NCBI GenBank assembly: GCA_905221605.1
Contig: CAJNDS010002720.1
Span: forward strand, 172,501-195,000
Direction of reading: 5' to 3'
Length of the DNA stretch: 22,500 bases
DNA from: Symbiodinium natans
Lineage: Eukaryota; Sar; Dinophyceae; Suessiales; Symbiodiniaceae
In this document: positions 21,538 to 22,500 of the stretch, one piece after another
Position numbering within the stretch: position 1 is the first letter of the stretch
How the letters are laid out: every line of letters begins with the position of its first letter
Notes under the pieces: generated by a model
What the model was told of the DNA's origin: nothing
Seen by the model: only the letters and a program-made list of their open reading frames with translations
Databases searched by the model: none
Translations under genes and position numbers: made by a program

Positions 21538-21592
21538 CCTACCCTAAACCCTAAACCCGAAACCCGAAACCCTAAACCCTAAACCCTAAACC
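21538..21592 (-). repeat. Short CCCTAAA/CCCGAAA tract
   Basis: About seven units. The 21593-21900 stretch is unique with CCAGGC-rich sequence; no gene. Confidence 0.9.
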
Positions 21593-21764
21593 GCCACCCC
21601 ACTCTCTGGTCTTTTGGGGTAGGCGTGCGCTGGTCGAGCGCTCAGCGAGACCCTGCGAGGGAGCCCCAGGCGGGCGACCGAGCTGGCCTCCAGGCTGGCT
21701 TACCCTCCAGGCAGGCACAGGCCGAGTCAGCAGTTGTCACTGTATTATATTATTATATGACCCT

Positions 21765-22255
21765 AAATCCAAGCTGTCCGCGCACACCGTTGGGTCCTGC
21801 ATTGGAGGCCCTTTGGGACGGTTCCTTGAGACCCCTGGTCCCTCACCCCCGTCCGCTGGGCTGAGGGGACCAGGGGCCGGGCTCTGGCCAAATTTTTGGT
21901 GACCCTGGGCCTGGCCCTGGCCCTTCGCGCCAACCCAAGCGCACCCTGCCTCGTTTCCGTTTGTGCCTGGTCCACACAGCTTGTGGAGGTCCAACCTGAC
22001 CTGACCTGGCCCTTCGCGCCAAGCCAAGCTGTCCGCACACCAGTTTGTGCCTGGTCCACACCAGCCCTGTTTCCGTGGCGCTCTGCCCAACCCAAGCTGT
22101 TCACTGTGTGTTGCCTCCTGGCTTTAGCCCCTTCGCGCCAACCAAGCCTCCCTACCTTTGTCTGTTCCTGGCCAACCCAAGCTGTCTTCGCTGACCCTGC
22201 CTCGTTTCCGTCTGCTGCAGCTTTGCGCCTGGTCCACGCACCTTGTGGAGGTCCC
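21765..22255. repeat. Degenerate tandem repeat of C-rich motifs
   Basis: Motifs recur: CCCTTCGCGCCAA (about 21919, 22010, 22129), GCCTGGTCCAC (about 21965, 22049, 22227), CCAAGCTGT (four times), CTTGTGGAGGTCC (about 21980, 22242) and CCTGCCTCGTTTCCGT (about 21946, 22197). Overlapping open frames on both strands reflect the C/G-rich repeat. The tail to 22500 holds a short CCCTAAA tract (22399-22427) and nothing else I recognise. Confidence 0.65.
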
Positions 22256-22500
22256 CAAAAGGGCGTGAGTGCTGACTCATGTGATGCTTTGTTAAAAACT
22301 TAAAGGTTTTAACTCCTTGAGAGTTGTAAGTGGGCGGTCTTGGGGTGGGTAGGTCTGCAGACTACCGCGCGCTCCCAAAGCGCGCTTCCGTTTGGCACGC
22401 CCTAAACCCTAAACCCTAAACCCTAACCCCCAATCTAGGGAGGCTCAGGATGCGACGGTCGCACAGCACCTGCTTTGCTCCTCGGTCCCTTCGGACACTT

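Noticed and set aside
21179-21582. Overlapping proteins of 84-119 codons on both strands
   Set aside because: They owe their length to G and C homopolymers and read as polyglycine or polyproline, with no splice logic or biased codon use.
21625-22303. Several 72-135 codon open frames on both strands
   Set aside because: The region is a C-rich degenerate repeat with few A/T-rich stops; repeated peptide fragments mirror the DNA repeat.

Overview
This window looks like nuclear DNA of a dinoflagellate. Genus cannot be read from it. Four observations point there. (1) Plant-type telomere repeats (TTTAGGG/CCCTAAA) are scattered in both orientations through the whole 22.5 kb, not confined to an end. 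(2) Almost no long ORF exists; coding sense comes in islands of about 25-180 bp. (3) When islands are joined, acceptors are mostly AG|G and some donors are GC rather than GT, as known for dinoflagellate introns. (4) Every gene model I could assemble lies on the + strand, which fits the unidirectional gene clusters of dinoflagellates. No bacterial gene, tRNA, rRNA or CRISPR array is visible.

The best model is a seven-exon gene at 6038-8674. It encodes a 261-residue protein that begins MGCASS and resembles LURP-one-related (Tubby C-terminal-like) proteins. Its reading phase is consistent across all six introns. Four introns carry TTTAGGG arrays. The other two, plus part of a fifth, are short elements with terminal inverted repeats (TIRs). 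A second complete model of six exons (14892-16320, 157 residues, starts MGCGAS) has no recognised domain. Partial or short models, all unidentified: 2760-3059, 3586-4747, 5017-5499, 8904-9452, 13627-14024, 16645-17120, 18557-18652, 18988-19191 and 20513-20840. Several isolated exon-like islands also lie in the first 2.1 kb and at 11.5-12.7 kb.

Layout: 1-3.1 kb, arrays alternating with exon islands of one or more genes; 3.1-5.5 kb, two partial gene models; 5.5-8.7 kb, intergenic repeats and the LURP-one-like gene; 8.7-9.8 kb, another 3' gene end; 9.8-13.6 kb, mostly arrays and small inverted-repeat elements; 13.6-17.1 kb, three models; 17.1-20.9 kb, arrays, 9-bp minisatellites, an inverted-repeat element and three 3' gene ends; 20.9-22.5 kb, a dispersed element, homopolymer tracts and a degenerate tandem repeat.

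The main idea is that telomere-type DNA is intron material here. A TTTAGGG array on the sense strand can offer both a donor-like GTTTAG and an acceptor-like TTTAG|G. A CCCTAAA array cannot offer an acceptor, and in the models such introns always end in a short non-repeat tract with its own AG. Besides this there are several families of short inverted-repeat, introner-like or MITE-like elements. All exon calls are by eye from reading frame, splice dinucleotides and phase; none has transcript support.
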